Assembly: GCA_963838235.1 (NCBI GenBank)
Contig: CAWIQJ010000006.1
Coordinates: forward strand, 1 to 64,000
Source: JAFECT01 sp963838235
GTDB lineage: Bacteria; Pseudomonadota; Alphaproteobacteria; Caulobacterales; Caulobacteraceae
Length of the DNA stretch: 64,000 nucleotides
Direction: 5' to 3'
The notes under the pieces were generated by a model, which did not search any database, was not told the DNA's origin, and saw only the letters and a program-made list of their open reading frames with translations. Made by a program: the position numbers and the translations under genes. Shown piece after piece: positions 63,752 to 64,000 of this stretch; positions within the stretch are counted from its first letter, which is position 1; each line of letters starts with the position of its first letter.

Positions 63752-63991
63752 CTACTCGATCCCTTCCGGGTCGAACGCCGCGGGGTCGGCGAATTCGGTT
63801 TCGTGGCTGTGGTGGTCGGCGTCGTGGGCCAGTTCGAAGCGGCGGTCGCAGTAGCCGCACTCCACGAACTCCTCCTCGCCCATCTCCAGATAGACCAGCG
63901 GGTGGCCCAGCGCGCCGCCGCCGCCGTCGCAGCCGACGCGTTTGGAGCGGACCTTCAGGACCTCGGGCGGGGGGACGATGGCGGGGGGCAT
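63752..63991 (-). CDS. Zinc-finger protein of the zf-CHCC type
   Basis: 79 residues, complete. RVGCDGGGGALGHPLVYLEM then VECGYCDRRFEL gives Cys, His, Cys, Cys ligands, the pattern shared with the small NDUFS6-like subunit of complex I. Widespread in alphaproteobacteria. The Asp/Glu/His-rich tail (DADHHSHETEFADP) may bind metal. Confidence 0.88.
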   Translation of the reverse strand: MPPAIVPPPEVLKVRSKRVGCDGGGGALGHPLVYLEMGEEEFVECGYCDRRFELAHDADHHSHETEFADPAAFDPEGIE

Positions 63992-64000
63992 GGGGCGCTC

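Noticed and set aside
1..64000. tRNA, rRNA and CRISPR genes
   Set aside because: Reading both strands showed no convincing tRNA cloverleaf, rRNA segment or spacer-repeat array. A covariance-model search would be the decisive check.

Overview
This window holds two genomes with a sharp join near position 42540. Bases 1 to about 42540 are AT-rich (roughly 35-40% GC by eye). They look like a Legionellales gammaproteobacterium carrying an integrative/conjugative element (ICE). From there to the end the sequence is very GC-rich (about 65-70%), with the gene content and order of a Caulobacterales-like alphaproteobacterium. The join cuts a relaxase/primase gene on one side and lies just beyond a damaged J-domain gene on the other. 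No integrase, tRNA or att repeat is visible there, so a chimeric contig is the simplest reading. Many genes on both sides are broken by one-base changes in homopolymer runs, which points to unpolished long-read or pyrosequencing data. Several apparent pseudogenes may therefore be intact in the organism.

Left flank, 1-11600: a SecB-like chaperone, a methyltransferase and hybrid histidine kinase pair with overlapping genes, a single-domain receiver, a GNAT acetyltransferase, and a nest of mobile elements. The nest has a complete 2336-bp IS66-type element with an 8-bp target duplication, inserted inside an older miniature element with 43-bp inverted ends. A minus-strand module follows: S24-type repressor, methyltransferase and VUT-family membrane protein.

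Conjugative element, 11800-42540: a phage-like replication block comes first, with an O-like initiator, a DUF6475-type loader and a LuxR-type regulator. The initiator gene contains six ACGCGT motifs at exactly 11-bp spacing, a candidate internal origin. Next come two large unrecognised helical proteins that run straight into a trb-type type IV secretion operon: trbB, C, D, E, J, L, (IS66 remnant), F, G, I, a lytic transglycosylase, a 37-residue membrane peptide and the coupling protein traG. Beyond it on the minus strand is an integrin-alpha-like gene: seven FG-GAP blades, two cadherin/CSPG-like repeats, one membrane helix and a GFYRKR tail. It is interrupted by an IS4-family remnant that itself carries a 448-bp in-frame miniature element. 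Small mobilisation-type genes, a candidate oriT region and a toprim relaxase/primase fragment close the AT-rich part.

Alphaproteobacterial part, 42540-64000: J-domain protein with an HscC-like Hsp70; DUF805; ahcY with a perfect palindromic operator; kynureninase; biotin synthase; a receiver protein; the conserved ChvI-ChvG-HPrK-EIIA-HPr cluster; a large unrecognised protein; a VOC protein; an M16 peptidase; DNA polymerase I; a DUF559 nuclease wrapped in dispersed palindromic repeats; a glyoxalase; a DUF2007 protein; and a zinc-finger protein. No tRNA, rRNA or CRISPR array was seen anywhere in the window.
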